Part shown: piece after piece, positions 39,283 through 47,406 of the stretch
Numbering within the stretch: the stretch's first letter is position 1
How the letters are laid out: each line of letters begins with the position of its first letter
Source of the DNA: Geodermatophilus sp. TF02-6
GTDB taxonomy: Bacteria; Actinomycetota; Actinomycetes; Mycobacteriales; Geodermatophilaceae
Reading direction: 5' to 3'
Assembly (NCBI RefSeq): GCF_003319115.1
Contig: NZ_QOHF01000009.1
Coordinates: 100,676 to 164,675 of the forward strand
DNA: 64,000 bases
Notes under the pieces: generated by a model
Databases searched by the model: none
The model's input: the letters and a program-made list of their open reading frames with translations, nothing else
Told to the model about the DNA's origin: nothing
Translations under genes and position numbers: made by a program

Positions 39283-40041
39283 TCAGATCCAGGGCAGACG
39301 CGGGAACCGTCCCCACGGCAGCCGCTGGCACGCCTCGCCGGACTCCCCCGCCAGGCGGACGGCGACGCCGGCGTCGGCGCAGGCCAACGGCGAGTGCGGG
39401 GTGACGACGACGTGCAGGTCGCTCACCTCGAGACCGGCCGCGGCGATGCGGTCGAGCAGCCTCCGCGGGGCCACCAGCACCGCGGAGGCGAGCAGCGGCA
39501 CCTCGGGGTGCGACCACAGCGCCACCGGGCCCTCCACCCGCAGGTTCCCGTCGAGCGCCGCGGCCCGCCCGGCGGCGGCCGTCCGGATCCGCTCCGCGGC
39601 GCGACGGTCGACGGCAGGGGACGGCGTCCACGGCAGCGCCCGGCCGCCCCTGCGGACGACGACCCGCCAGCCGACGGCGGTCTGCGTCCGGTCGGTCCAG
39701 TCCAGGACGGCGATGCCGGCGTCCTCGGCATCGGCGTCGCACACCGGGCGATCCGCCACCCAGGCCGTCAGCGCAACGGCGACCTGCCCTGGGGTGGCGC
39801 CCACGCGGGCGTCGGTCATGTCCTCGGCCAGCTCGCGCAGCGGTACCCGCAGACGGCGCTCCGCCTCCTCGGCGACGAGGACCGGACCGTCGGCCCGGTC
39901 CTCGACCACGGCCAGCCGCAGCCGGTCGGTGGCCAGCGCGGGCAGCACCTCCTCCGCGGCCCGCCGCAGGTCGGCCACGGTGACCGGCCGCGGCCGCAGC
40001 CGCTGGAGCAGACCGAGCCCCGCGAGTCCGGGCGAGCTCAC
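39283..40041 (-). CDS. Hypothetical protein, end of the sigma-like gene cluster
   Basis: I do not recognise this 252-residue soluble protein. It has alternating hydrophobic beta strands (RLRLAVVEDRADGPVLVAEEA, GWRVVVRRGGRALPW, LEVSDLHVVVTPHSP) and no membrane span or signal. The N-terminal part (TVADLRRAAEEVLPALATDR) looks helical. The GTG at 40041 overlaps the upstream stop by GTGA, so it is translated with the 115-residue protein before it. It is the last gene of a minus-strand set at the left edge of the flagellar region, which suggests but does not prove a motility link. Confidence 0.65.
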   Translation of the reverse strand: MSSPGLAGLGLLQRLRPRPVTVADLRRAAEEVLPALATDRLRLAVVEDRADGPVLVAEEAERRLRVPLRELAEDMTDARVGATPGQVAVALTAWVADRPVCDADAEDAGIAVLDWTDRTQTAVGWRVVVRRGGRALPWTPSPAVDRRAAERIRTAAAGRAAALDGNLRVEGPVALWSHPEVPLLASAVLVAPRRLLDRIAAAGLEVSDLHVVVTPHSPLACADAGVAVRLAGESGEACQRLPWGRFPRLPWI

Positions 40042-40385
40042 CGCAGCCCCCTGTCGAGCGCGGTGCGCAGCCCCGGCGGCAGCGCCGGCAGGGTGAGCAC
40101 GCTGGCCAGCTCGCGGGCCGACAGCCGCACCGGCAGCACGTCGGCGCCCCAGCCGGTCACCCGGCGCACCCGCGCGGCCGCCCGGGGCCAGACGGCGTCG
40201 CGGGCCGCGGCCACGGACAGCTCGGTGAGCACGTCGGAGAGGTGCACCGCGGTGACCGGGTGCACGACGGTGGTGTCCGCGAGCGCGTCCCGGACGACGG
40301 CGGCCAGCTGCTCGCGGTCGTCGGCGGTCAGCCAGCGCGGCACCAGGACGTCGGGGACGGAACCGCCCGCGGCCAGCGCGCTCAC
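40038..40385 (-). CDS. Hypothetical protein (115 aa)
   Basis: This small protein has helical segments (TADDREQLAAVVRDALADTT, VHLSDVLTELSVAAARDAVW) and a C-terminal segment with LSARELASVLTLPALPPGLR. The GTG at 40385 is chosen because the sequence before it loses protein-like character; the start is uncertain. It overlaps the following gene by GTGA. No family is recognised. Confidence 0.55.
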   Translation of the reverse strand: MSALAAGGSVPDVLVPRWLTADDREQLAAVVRDALADTTVVHPVTAVHLSDVLTELSVAAARDAVWPRAAARVRRVTGWGADVLPVRLSARELASVLTLPALPPGLRTALDRGLR

Positions 40386-40453
40386 CGGGCGATCCCCGCC
40401 GGCACGGTCCCGCGGGTCGAGCGCGGCCCCGTGCTGTCCTTCACCACGCTTGA

Positions 40454-40462
40454 GGTATCGGC
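40454..40462 (-). promoter_or_regulatory. GCCGATACC, possible flagellar/WhiG-type -10 box
   Basis: On the minus strand GCCGATACC lies about 70 bases before the 115-residue protein start, in a 217-base gap. It matches seven of eight positions of the FliA/WhiG -10 consensus GCCGATAA, but no TAAA-like -35 sits at the expected distance. Confidence 0.3.
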
Positions 40463-40602
40463 AGGTCCGCACCGCGATCGACCCGTCCCGTCCGCCTTTC
40501 CACCGGTGGACCGCCGCGGTCCGGCGGCCGGGTCCGCGCCGTCTCCCCGTCGAACGCCGTGCGGGGTGCCGAGCCACGTGCAGAGAGTCAGCGTGCAGAG
40601 AA

Positions 40603-41694
40603 TCAGTCGGCCAGCTCGGTCAGCCGCTGCCGCAGCGCTGTCTCCACCCGGTCGGCGTGCACGTTCATGTTGCGCACCGACGTGCCCAGATCGGCCGACA
40701 GCTGCGTCTTCGTCCGCCCACCCCACGTGGTGAGGTACCAGGTCGCCCAGCCGAGGACGTTGGGCTGGCCGGCCCGCTGGTCGCGCCGCGCATCCGGGTC
40801 CGGCGCGCAGGCGGCGGTCAGCGCGTGCGACAGCAGCGTCTGCTCCGCCTCGCCCATGATCTCGTCCGGCGCCTCGGCGGCGTCCGGGAGCATGATCTCG
40901 GTGGCGTCCGGCCCGCCGTCCAGGGACTGCAGGTTGCGCAGCCCGTTGAGCGTGGCCACCGTCTGCGAGTTGCGGCGCAGCGTCGCCACGCTCTGCCCCA
41001 TGTAGGCGGCCAGCTCCTTCTCGCTCGGCTTGCGCTGGTGCTCGGCGAGGAAGGCCGCGATCGCCTTCTGCTGCTTGTTCTCCGTGTCCGCGGCGGTGCG
41101 ACCGTGCGCGCTGCGGCCCAGGTCGTGCACCCACTTGGACAGCTGGGTGGCGAGGAAGGCCCCGAAGGGCACCCCCTTGGTCTCGTCGTACTGCCCGACC
41201 GCCTTGAGGATCCACTCGCTGACCTGCTGGGTGAGGTCGTCGGGGTCGGGCACGTGCAGCCGCAGCGTGCTCGCGTTGCGCTGCAGCCGCTTGAGGCTGA
41301 CCGGCAGGTAGTGCCGGCACAGCGCGTCGAGGTAGGCCGGCGGCAGGTCGCGCGGCGCCCGGCGGCGGACGTCGGTCTCGGCCCGCAGGCCGACGGTCGC
41401 GGTGCTCCGGCCGGCGCACCAGGCCCGCACCCAGTCGGCCAGCACCTGGGCGGTCCCACAGGCGCCGTCCACCCGGTAGAGGCCCTCACCCTGGTCGTAG
41501 CTGACCGCGACGCCGTCGGGCAGGTCGCGGTGGAACTCGTCGAGCGGCAGCTCCCGGTCGACGCGGAAGTGCACCCGGTCGCGGGGGGTGATCGGCGCGA
41601 GGGCGAAGCCCTCGGCCTCGGGGATGCCGCCGAACACCAGCGGAGCGCGGCCGCGGCCGGCGGCGGGATCGGCGGAGGGAGCAGGACGGGACAC
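40603..41694 (-). CDS. Sigma-70-like regulatory protein in the flagellar region
   Basis: This 363-residue protein has a 130-residue N-terminal domain of unknown role, then a sigma-like core. The region 2-type segment reads DPDDLTQQVSEWILKAVGQY, DETKGVPFGAFLATQLSKWV and HDLGRSAHGRTA. A region 3-type segment reads RKPSEKELAAYMGQSVATLR. The region 4-type end reads TKTQLSADLGTSVRNMNVHA followed by DRVETALRQRL. It differs from the FliA protein at 46238. It could be an additional sigma factor or a sigma-related regulator of motility or another process. AGGAG precedes the GTG at 41694. I do not know a named family. Confidence 0.65.
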   Translation of the reverse strand: MSRPAPSADPAAGRGRAPLVFGGIPEAEGFALAPITPRDRVHFRVDRELPLDEFHRDLPDGVAVSYDQGEGLYRVDGACGTAQVLADWVRAWCAGRSTATVGLRAETDVRRRAPRDLPPAYLDALCRHYLPVSLKRLQRNASTLRLHVPDPDDLTQQVSEWILKAVGQYDETKGVPFGAFLATQLSKWVHDLGRSAHGRTAADTENKQQKAIAAFLAEHQRKPSEKELAAYMGQSVATLRRNSQTVATLNGLRNLQSLDGGPDATEIMLPDAAEAPDEIMGEAEQTLLSHALTAACAPDPDARRDQRAGQPNVLGWATWYLTTWGGRTKTQLSADLGTSVRNMNVHADRVETALRQRLTELAD

Positions 41695-41713
41695 CGGGAC
41701 TCCTGGACGACGG

Positions 41714-41791
41714 TGGGGGCAGGGAGGACGGCGGCCCCCCTGCAGGGTCCCGCCGCGAGCCTGCGAGGGGCGGGGGGCAGGGGGGTCCTTT
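41714..41791. repeat. Dispersed GC-rich palindromic repeat, copy 4
   Basis: This copy lies in the gap between two minus-strand genes. Read on the plus strand it has GGGGGCAGGGAGGACGG, then CTGCAGGGTCCCGCCGCGAG, CCTGCGAGGGGCGGGG and GGGGGGTCCTTTA. The C-rich and G-rich halves can pair. It ends at the stop codon of the 156-residue protein. Confidence 0.7.
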
Positions 41792-41792
41792 A

Positions 41793-42263
41793 TCAGGCCG
41801 GGATCTGCTCGACCGGCGAGGACGGGCGCGGCGCCGGCACGACGGTGGGCGTCGCTGCCCCCTGCTCCAGCCGGGCGACCAGGTCGGCGGCGGCGGCGCG
41901 CTCGGCGCTGCCCGGCTCGGTCGTGTAGACGGGCAGGTGGTCGTAGAGCGTCGTGAAGAGCGCGCTGACGAAGGAGTACGCGGCCTGGGCCTGCGGCGAG
42001 AAGCGGGCCACGGCGGCCCGCGGACCGAGCTCGACGCCGACGGTCACGCGCACGACCCGGTCGTCCTTGGCCAGCCCGGTGAGGGCGAACGCCACCGCGG
42101 GGTGCAGACCGGCCAGCTCGGCGAGGGCCGCCAGGCACCGCCGCGTCGACCCGCGGCGGGGCCGCAGCTGGACGTGGACGACGACGGTGTCGGACTCCGC
42201 GGCCGGGCCGCTGTCCGTCGCGGTCTCCTCGTCGGACCAAGTGACTGTGCTCTGTCGCATCAT
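41793..42263 (-). CDS. Hypothetical protein (156 aa) before the sigma-like gene
   Basis: I do not recognise this protein. It has a polar start (TVTWSDEETATDSGPAAESD), a beta-rich core (DTVVVHVQLRPRRGST, VVRVTVGVELGPRAAVARF) and a Pro/Ala-rich tail. The ATG at 42263 has a G-rich ribosome site that is itself in the stem of a perfect hairpin. It lies between csrA and the sigma-like gene on the same strand. Confidence 0.6.
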   Translation of the reverse strand: MMRQSTVTWSDEETATDSGPAAESDTVVVHVQLRPRRGSTRRCLAALAELAGLHPAVAFALTGLAKDDRVVRVTVGVELGPRAAVARFSPQAQAAYSFVSALFTTLYDHLPVYTTEPGSAERAAAADLVARLEQGAATPTVVPAPRPSSPVEQIPA

Positions 42264-42266
42264 GAT

Positions 42267-42294
42267 TGCCCCCTGTGACGTGCGTGGGGGCAAC
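42267..42294 (-). promoter_or_regulatory. Hairpin that hides the ribosome site
   Basis: On the minus strand TTGCCCCC (42294–42287), a 12-base loop and GGGGGCAA (42274–42267) form a perfect eight-pair stem. The right arm is the ribosome site, four bases before ATG 42263. Translation should be low unless the stem opens, so temperature, a ligand or a protein could act on it. The rest of 42295–42461 shows nothing else clear. Confidence 0.5.
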
Positions 42295-42461
42295 TCTCGC
42301 GTACGCCGGTCGCGCCGGCGGCACAAGACTCGCTGTGTCTGCGCAGTTGTCCGGGGCTCTCTTCGGCAGGTGTTGCCCGTATCGGATCGGACGCCGGACG
42401 AGGCCCGGTGAGGATCGGCGACTTCCGACGAGGAACCCCGGGTGCGACCCGGCTGGTCCGG

Positions 42462-42746
42462 TCAGCCGGCGGAGCCCTCCGGGACCTGCTCCGCCGGCCG
42501 CGGCTGCGGGGTGGGGGGCGCCCCGGGGGCGAAGGCGGCCAGCGCGCCCAGGGTGTCGGCGGTGACCTGGGCCGCCAGGAGGTTGGCCTCGGCGATCTGC
42601 CGGTAGACCTCCTCGCGGTGGATGGTCACCTCCCGCGGGGCCGTGAAGCCCAGGCGCACGGTGCCGCCGCGGACCTCGACGACGTGGACCTCGATGTCGT
42701 CGCCGATGCGGATCGTCTCGCCGACGCTGCGGGTGAGTGTGAGCAC
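42462..42746 (-). CDS. csrA: Carbon storage regulator CsrA
   Basis: This 94-residue protein is CsrA, an RNA-binding repressor of translation: LTLTRSVGETIRIGDDIEVH, VVEVRGGTVRLGFTAPREVT, IHREEVYRQI. The key Arg-rich C-terminal surface (APREVTIHREEV) is intact. The C-terminus is about 20–30 residues longer than common CsrA and is Pro/Ala-rich. A strong GGAGGGG precedes the GTG. Next to fliW it forms the known switch in which free FliW binds CsrA and frees flagellin mRNA. Confidence 0.95.
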   Translation of the reverse strand: MLTLTRSVGETIRIGDDIEVHVVEVRGGTVRLGFTAPREVTIHREEVYRQIAEANLLAAQVTADTLGALAAFAPGAPPTPQPRPAEQVPEGSAG

Positions 42747-42844
42747 GAGAACCCCTCCGTGGGTGTGGGTCGGCCGTCCGTGGCGGGTGGGTGGGAGACG
42801 GCCGGAACGGGCCGTGGCGGACGGCGCGGAGCCGCCCTGGTGAG

Positions 42845-43249
42845 CTATCGGCGCAGGGGACGCCGGATGGGATGGGCGGCGTCGGCGAGCACGACCTGGG
42901 CGGCCCGCCAGGTGGCCGGGTCGACCACCAGCGGCGCGCGCAGGTTCGCCGTCGCCGCCGCCGGCCCCTCCGGCGGCACGGTGACCAGGCAGTACAGGCG
43001 CGCCTGCGCGGGGTCGGCGAGCTCCAGGTCGGCGCAGACGGCGCGGGGCAGCGCCGGCGCGTAGTCCGGGAAGTACACGCCGGGGTCGACGGCCAGGAAC
43101 CGGGGGCCGTCGGGGGACATCGACTGCAGCCAGAACAGCCGGCCGTCGCCGTCCGCGGTGACCAGCACGTAGTCCCGGTGACCGGGGAACCCCGGCAGCG
43201 CCTCGGTGAGCGACAGCAGGGGCAGCGTCGGAACGAGCGAGAGGGTCAC
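42845..43249 (-). CDS. fliW: Flagellar assembly factor FliW
   Basis: This 134-residue protein fits FliW: an LPGFPGHRDYVLVTADGDGR segment, LFWLQSMSPDGPRFLAVDPG, and a C-terminal VTVPPEGPAAATANLRAPLV with the conserved ANLRAPLV. FliW binds flagellin and CsrA and couples filament assembly to flagellin translation. Its GTG overlaps the flgL stop (GTGA). The gap to csrA is 98 bases. Confidence 0.93.
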   Translation of the reverse strand: MTLSLVPTLPLLSLTEALPGFPGHRDYVLVTADGDGRLFWLQSMSPDGPRFLAVDPGVYFPDYAPALPRAVCADLELADPAQARLYCLVTVPPEGPAAATANLRAPLVVDPATWRAAQVVLADAAHPIRRPLRR

Positions 43250-44148
43250 CGCAGGAAGTCCACGAGCGTCGGCTGGATCACGTTGGCGGTGGCCTGCAGC
43301 GCCGCCTGGTAGCCGACCTGCTGCTGGCTGAGCTCCATGATGGTCTTGGCCAGGTCGACGTCCTCGACGCCGGCCAGCTGCGTCTTGAGGGTGAGCTGCA
43401 GGTCGGTGTTCACCTGGGCGGCCGCCTCCATCCGGGCCGAGCGCGCGCCGATGGCGGAGGCCGCGTCGAGCAGCCGGGCGAGCGCGACGTCGAGCGCCGC
43501 CAGGTCGGACGACAGCGCGTCGGGATCGGTGACGACGTGGTCGGCGATGTCGGACACGACGGTGAACAGGTCGCTGCCCGGGGGGCCGAAGGCCTCGGGG
43601 CCGGTGACGTCGACGCGGATCTGCTCGGAGTCCGACACGCGCCGGAGGATCGGCACGACCGGGGTGCCGCCGGCCCCGCCGACGCCGACGTAGCCGCCGG
43701 TGGCCGGATCGTAGGCGGTGCCCTCGGTCGTGGGGCCGCCGAAGAGGGGGCGGCCGTCGATCGTCGAGTTCGCCAGGCCGAGCAGGCTCTCGCGCAGCTC
43801 CCCCACCTCGACGCCGATCGCCTGGCGCGAGGTGGCCGACATGCTGCCGGTGTTCAGACCCTGCACGGTCTTCGCCCGCACCTGCTGGACCTGTCCGACG
43901 ATCGCGCTCAGGGCGCTGTCGGTCGCGTCGAGCCGGCTCTGCCCGTCGGAGATGTTGCGGGCGTGCTGCAGCGCCGCGCTCTGGTCCCGGCGGGCCCGCA
44001 TGGCCGTGTTGGTCCCGGTCGGCGAGTCCGACGGTGCGCTGATCACCTTGCCGGAGGTGAGCTGCTGCTGCAGCCTGCCGACGGCGGCGAGGTTGCCGTT
44101 CAGGCCCAGCAGGGCGGTATGGGTGACGGCGCGGTGGGTGATCCGCAT
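43246..44148 (-). CDS. flgL: Flagellar hook-filament junction protein FlgL (HAP3)
   Basis: This 300-residue protein has flagellin-like ends. The N-terminus MRITHRAVTHTALLGLNGNL with LQQQLTSGKVISAPSDSPTG, and the C-terminus LAKTIMELSQQQVGYQAALQ with VIQPTLVDFL, form the coiled-coil D0/D1. The middle (GLANSTIDGRPLFGGPTTEG) is typical of FlgL. It joins the hook to the filament. The order flgN–flgK–flgL–fliW–csrA on one strand is that of many Gram-positive flagellar operons. Four bases separate it from flgK. Confidence 0.94.
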   Translation of the reverse strand: MRITHRAVTHTALLGLNGNLAAVGRLQQQLTSGKVISAPSDSPTGTNTAMRARRDQSAALQHARNISDGQSRLDATDSALSAIVGQVQQVRAKTVQGLNTGSMSATSRQAIGVEVGELRESLLGLANSTIDGRPLFGGPTTEGTAYDPATGGYVGVGGAGGTPVVPILRRVSDSEQIRVDVTGPEAFGPPGSDLFTVVSDIADHVVTDPDALSSDLAALDVALARLLDAASAIGARSARMEAAAQVNTDLQLTLKTQLAGVEDVDLAKTIMELSQQQVGYQAALQATANVIQPTLVDFLR

Positions 44149-44152
44149 CAGG

Positions 44153-45577
44153 TCACCGCCCCACGAGGCCGGTGCGGCTGATCAGGGTGTCCAGCGCCTC
44201 GTCGATCGCCGTCACCATGCGGGCGGCGGCGCTGTAGGCGTGCTGGAAGGAGAGCATGCTGGTCATCTCCTCGTCGAGGTTGACGCCGGACACCGACTCG
44301 CGGGCGGCGTCCACCTGCGTGGAGATCACCGTCTGCACCTGCAGGTCGCGGGCGGCGACGGAGGACTCCACCCCCAGCGCGACGACCATCGCCCGGTAGG
44401 TGGCGTCCACCCCGTCGCTGGCGAGACCGAGCCGGGAGAACGCGTCGGCGTTGCGCCCGTCGGCGGAGACCGCGCCACCCGCGCCGGCCGGCGCGTTGGC
44501 GTCCGCCGCCAGCTGCGCGGGGTCGGTGGCGCGCAGGGTGATGGTGGCCGCGGTGACCAGGGCGGGGTTGCCGGTGCCGTCGTCCATCAGGACGCCGCCC
44601 GGCGCTCCGGTGGCGTCGAAGCCCGCGGCCTGCACGGCGTTGAGGTCCTGCACCAGGTCGCGGGCCAGCTGGTCGAGCTTCCCGCGGTAGGTCGGCAGGA
44701 TCGTGGTCAGCACGCCCAGCTGACCCCCGGCGCTGCCGCCGACGGCGAGCGCCGTCCCCCCGGGCGCGGTGACGACCCGCGGGAGGTCGCCCGCCGCGAC
44801 GGCGTCGGGGTCGGCTCCTCCGGCCAGCTCCAGCCGCAGCGTGTCCCCGCCGGAGACGAGGGCGCTGCCGCCGACGACGACGTCGACCATGCCGTCGGCC
44901 GCGGACACCGCGGTGCCGCCCACCTGCCCGGCCAGTCTCACGACCAGGGCATCGCGGCGGTCGGAGAGCTCGTTGGTCGACAGGCCGGCCCGGGTGGCGG
45001 TCCGGATCGCCGCGTTGAGCTCGGCGACCGACGACGCGGTCGCGTTGACCTCGGCCACGAGCGCCTGCAGGTCGTCGTGGGTCTGCGTCCACTGCTCGTC
45101 GAGGGTCGCCCGGGTGGTGCGCATCCCGGCGGCCAGCGTGTCGAGGCGCTCGAGCACCTGGCGGCGCGCCCCCGTCTCGGTCGAGTCGTTGGACAGCGCG
45201 CTGAAGCCGTTCCACACCTCGGCGAGCACGGCCTGCAGGCCGCTCTCCCCGGGCTCGCGCAGCGCCGTCTCCACCTGGCCGAGCACGTCGCTGGCGACGG
45301 TGAGCGCAGCGGTCCGCGCCGTCTCGGTCTGCGCGCGCCTCTCGAGGAACACGTCGCGGATGCGGGTGACCCGGTCGGCGTCGACCCCCGAGCCGACGGC
45401 GCTGCTCACCGAGTGGATCGCGGGGACGGCGGTACCGCCCGTGGCCCGCAGCTCGACCCGCTGGCGCGAGTAGCCCTCGGTGTTGACGTTGGCGACGTTC
45501 TGCCCGGTGACGTCCAGGCCGCGCTGCGCCGCCCACAGCGCGGTGGAGGCGGTGTTGAGCGCGGAGAACGTGCTCAC
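44153..45577 (-). CDS. flgK: Flagellar hook-associated protein FlgK (HAP1)
   Basis: This 474-residue protein starts STFSALNTASTALWAAQRGL and QNVANVNTEGYSRQRVEL, the rod/hook family signature. It ends with VSGVNLDEEMTSMLSFQHAY and SAAARMVTAIDEALDTLISR, the FlgK C-terminal D0. The middle holds the outer domains. It forms the first junction ring. The GTG at 45577 overlaps the flgN stop (GTGA), so FlgN chaperone and FlgK are co-translated. Confidence 0.95.
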   Translation of the reverse strand: MSTFSALNTASTALWAAQRGLDVTGQNVANVNTEGYSRQRVELRATGGTAVPAIHSVSSAVGSGVDADRVTRIRDVFLERRAQTETARTAALTVASDVLGQVETALREPGESGLQAVLAEVWNGFSALSNDSTETGARRQVLERLDTLAAGMRTTRATLDEQWTQTHDDLQALVAEVNATASSVAELNAAIRTATRAGLSTNELSDRRDALVVRLAGQVGGTAVSAADGMVDVVVGGSALVSGGDTLRLELAGGADPDAVAAGDLPRVVTAPGGTALAVGGSAGGQLGVLTTILPTYRGKLDQLARDLVQDLNAVQAAGFDATGAPGGVLMDDGTGNPALVTAATITLRATDPAQLAADANAPAGAGGAVSADGRNADAFSRLGLASDGVDATYRAMVVALGVESSVAARDLQVQTVISTQVDAARESVSGVNLDEEMTSMLSFQHAYSAAARMVTAIDEALDTLISRTGLVGR

Positions 45578-46059
45578 AGTGCGCCGTCCAGGGTGACGGC
45601 GCGGTGGGACCGCTCGTCGCTGCGGCCGCTGGCCCCGTAGGTGCCGGCCGACGGCGACCGGACCGACACCAGCGCGTCGCCGATGGCCGACAGGCCGCGC
45701 TCGATCAGCTCGCGGTTGGAGTCGGACAGGCCGCGCAGCTCGGTCACCAGGACCAGCAGCGCCTCGTGGTGCTTGGCGTACAGGTCGTCCCACGGCGCCG
45801 GCGCGGCCTCGGCCAGCCTGCGCAGCGACGGGTCGTCACCCAGGCCCAGCCGGACGGCGAGCGCCTCGGTGACCGCGGCCCGCTCCACCTCGAGGGTGCG
45901 CAGCTGGTCGAGGACCACCTCGATCTCGTGCGCGATCCGCGCCAGCCAGCGGGTCTTGCCCGTGACGATCAGGTACTGCTTCTCCTCCGCCTTGAACAGC
46001 AGCAGGTCCAGCAGCTCCTGCTCGCGCCACAGCAGCGTCGACAGGTGCTGGAAGTCCAC
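45574..46059 (-). CDS. flgN: Flagellar export chaperone FlgN
   Basis: This 161-residue helical protein has the FlgN pattern: LSTLLWREQELLDLLLFKAE, EKQYLIVTGKTRWLARIAHE, then a long helix with LRTLEVERAAVTEALA and a final helix LRGLSDSNRELIERGLSAIG. It is the export chaperone for FlgK and FlgL, encoded just downstream. The GTG at 46059 heads the minus-strand flagellar operon running to csrA or beyond. Confidence 0.9.
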   Translation of the reverse strand: MDFQHLSTLLWREQELLDLLLFKAEEKQYLIVTGKTRWLARIAHEIEVVLDQLRTLEVERAAVTEALAVRLGLGDDPSLRRLAEAAPAPWDDLYAKHHEALLVLVTELRGLSDSNRELIERGLSAIGDALVSVRSPSAGTYGASGRSDERSHRAVTLDGAL

Positions 46060-46131
46060 GCCCTCACCGCCTCCCCGTCCCGTCCCCTCCCGCGGCGGCC
46101 ACCGGTGCCGCCCGCGGGTCCTGCGCTCCAG

Positions 46132-46161
46132 CCATCGGCACCCGCGCGGAGGTCCTCAAGC
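46132..46161 (-). promoter_or_regulatory. Possible FliA-type promoter of the flgN operon
   Basis: On the minus strand TTGAGG (46161–46156), a 16-base spacer and GCCGATGG (46139–46132) precede flgN by about 75 bases. The -10 matches six of eight positions of GCCGATAA, and the spacing suits FliA/WhiG sigma factors. The -35 match is weak. Confidence 0.4.
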
Positions 46162-46237
46162 CGAGGCGCCTCCGAGCGGGCCGGGATGCGCCGATCGGGT
46201 GGTCCCGTCCGGGCCCGGCCCTGCCGAGAGAGGGGAC

Positions 46238-47239
46238 GTGAGACCATCGCGTGCCCCGGCGATCGAGCGGACCCCTGCCCCGCGGCCTCCCGCCGCCGCA
46301 CCCGGCACCCCTGCCCGGGACGTCCCTGCCCGCGACGTCCCTGCCCGCGACGTGGACGCGCTGGTGACCCAGCACCTGCCGCTCGCCGCCTTCGCCGTCA
46401 ACGCGGTGGCCTCGCGCATCTCGCTGCCCGCGCACGTCAGCCGGGAGGACCTGCTGTCCTGCGCCCGGGTCGCGCTGGTCGAGGTGGCCCGCCGGTTCGA
46501 CCCGTCGGCGGGGGCCTCGTTCGCGACCTACGCCCTGGCGCGGCTGCAGGGCGCCGTCCTCGACGAGCTGCGCTCCGGCGACTGGGCCAGCCGGTCGGTG
46601 CGGGCCGCCGCCCGCCGCACCGACGCCGCGGCCGACGCCCTGGCGGTGCAGCTGGGCCGGCCGCCGACGCGCGAGGAGCTCGCGGCGAGCCTCGGCATGG
46701 CGCGCAGCGAGCTCGACTCGCTGCAGGTCGACGTCCACCGCGCGGTCATGGTCAGCATCGACGCCGAGACCGGCCCGGACGGCAGCACCCTGGACCTGCC
46801 CGACACCGGCGAGTCGCCGGAGCGGGCCGTGCTGCACCGGGAGCGCACCCGCTACCTGCACGAGGCCGTCCGGCAGCTGCCCGACCGGCTCGACGAGGTC
46901 GTGGAACGCAACTTCTTCGGCGGGGAGTCGCTCACCGACATCGCCGCCGACCTCGGCGTCACCCTCTCCCGCGTCTCGCAGATGCGCTCCCGCGCGCTGA
47001 CCCTGCTGCACGCGGCGATGAGCGAGGTGTGGGAGGGCAGGGCGGTACCGGCGGACGGCGGCGTGCGGGCGCGCAACCAGCAGCGCTCCTACGTCGACCG
47101 GGTGGCCGGCCGCAACGCCCCACCACCGGCCGCTCCGCAGCGCACCGCTGCGCCGCTCCCCCACCCGCGTCCCGCGGCGGTCCCGCCGCACCGCAACCCG
47201 TGGGTGACGGCGAGCCGGGCCGCCGCCCGTCCGGCCTGA
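46238..47239 (+). CDS. fliA: FliA/WhiG-type RNA polymerase sigma factor
   Basis: This 333-residue sigma-28 family factor has a disordered N-terminus with three PARDV units. Region 2 reads LVTQHLPLAAFAVNAVASRI, SREDLLSCARVALVEVARRF and DPSAGASFATYALARLQGAV. Region 3 (LGRPPTREELAASLGMARSE) and region 4 (LDEVVERNFFGGESLTDIAA with DLGVTLSRVSQMRSRAL) follow. A Pro/Arg-rich tail of about 65 residues is extra. It should direct late flagellar promoters with a GCCGATAA-type -10. GAGAGGGG precedes the GTG. A GCCGATCG motif lies at 46192–46199 upstream. Confidence 0.9.
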   Translation: MRPSRAPAIERTPAPRPPAAAPGTPARDVPARDVPARDVDALVTQHLPLAAFAVNAVASRISLPAHVSREDLLSCARVALVEVARRFDPSAGASFATYALARLQGAVLDELRSGDWASRSVRAAARRTDAAADALAVQLGRPPTREELAASLGMARSELDSLQVDVHRAVMVSIDAETGPDGSTLDLPDTGESPERAVLHRERTRYLHEAVRQLPDRLDEVVERNFFGGESLTDIAADLGVTLSRVSQMRSRALTLLHAAMSEVWEGRAVPADGGVRARNQQRSYVDRVAGRNAPPPAAPQRTAAPLPHPRPAAVPPHRNPWVTASRAAARPA

Positions 47240-47266
47240 CCGCGGTCCTCTCGTCGGCTGCCCCCC

Positions 47267-47310
47267 TTGCCGGCTCTTCTCGCGCTCTGCGGGTGCGATC
47301 GAGCCGGCAA
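47267..47310. terminator. Hairpin between convergent fliA and glycosyltransferase genes
   Basis: TTGCCGGCTC (47267–47276) pairs exactly with GAGCCGGCAA (47301–47310), and a third half-copy CCGGCAA follows at 47324–47330. The position between convergent genes fits a bidirectional terminator. The rest of 47240–47406 shows no gene. Confidence 0.6.
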
Positions 47311-47406
47311 AGCACGCAAACGACCGGCAAGACGCTGTGAGCTGGGCGGGCGCTCAGTCGTGCGGTGACGGGGACCTCGCCCGGTGCGGCCGGGGAGGGC
47401 CGGACG

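Noticed and set aside
39283..41694. Mobile element origin of the unassigned genes left of csrA
   Set aside because: No transposase, direct repeats or change of base composition is visible at their borders.
42845..42853. GCCGATAGC as a firm csrA promoter
   Set aside because: It lies in the last codons of fliW and has no -35 at the right distance; kept only as part of a pattern.
46300..46360. 15-bp repeat before the fliA core as an operator array
   Set aside because: It is in frame and encodes three PARDV units in the disordered N-terminus of FliA.
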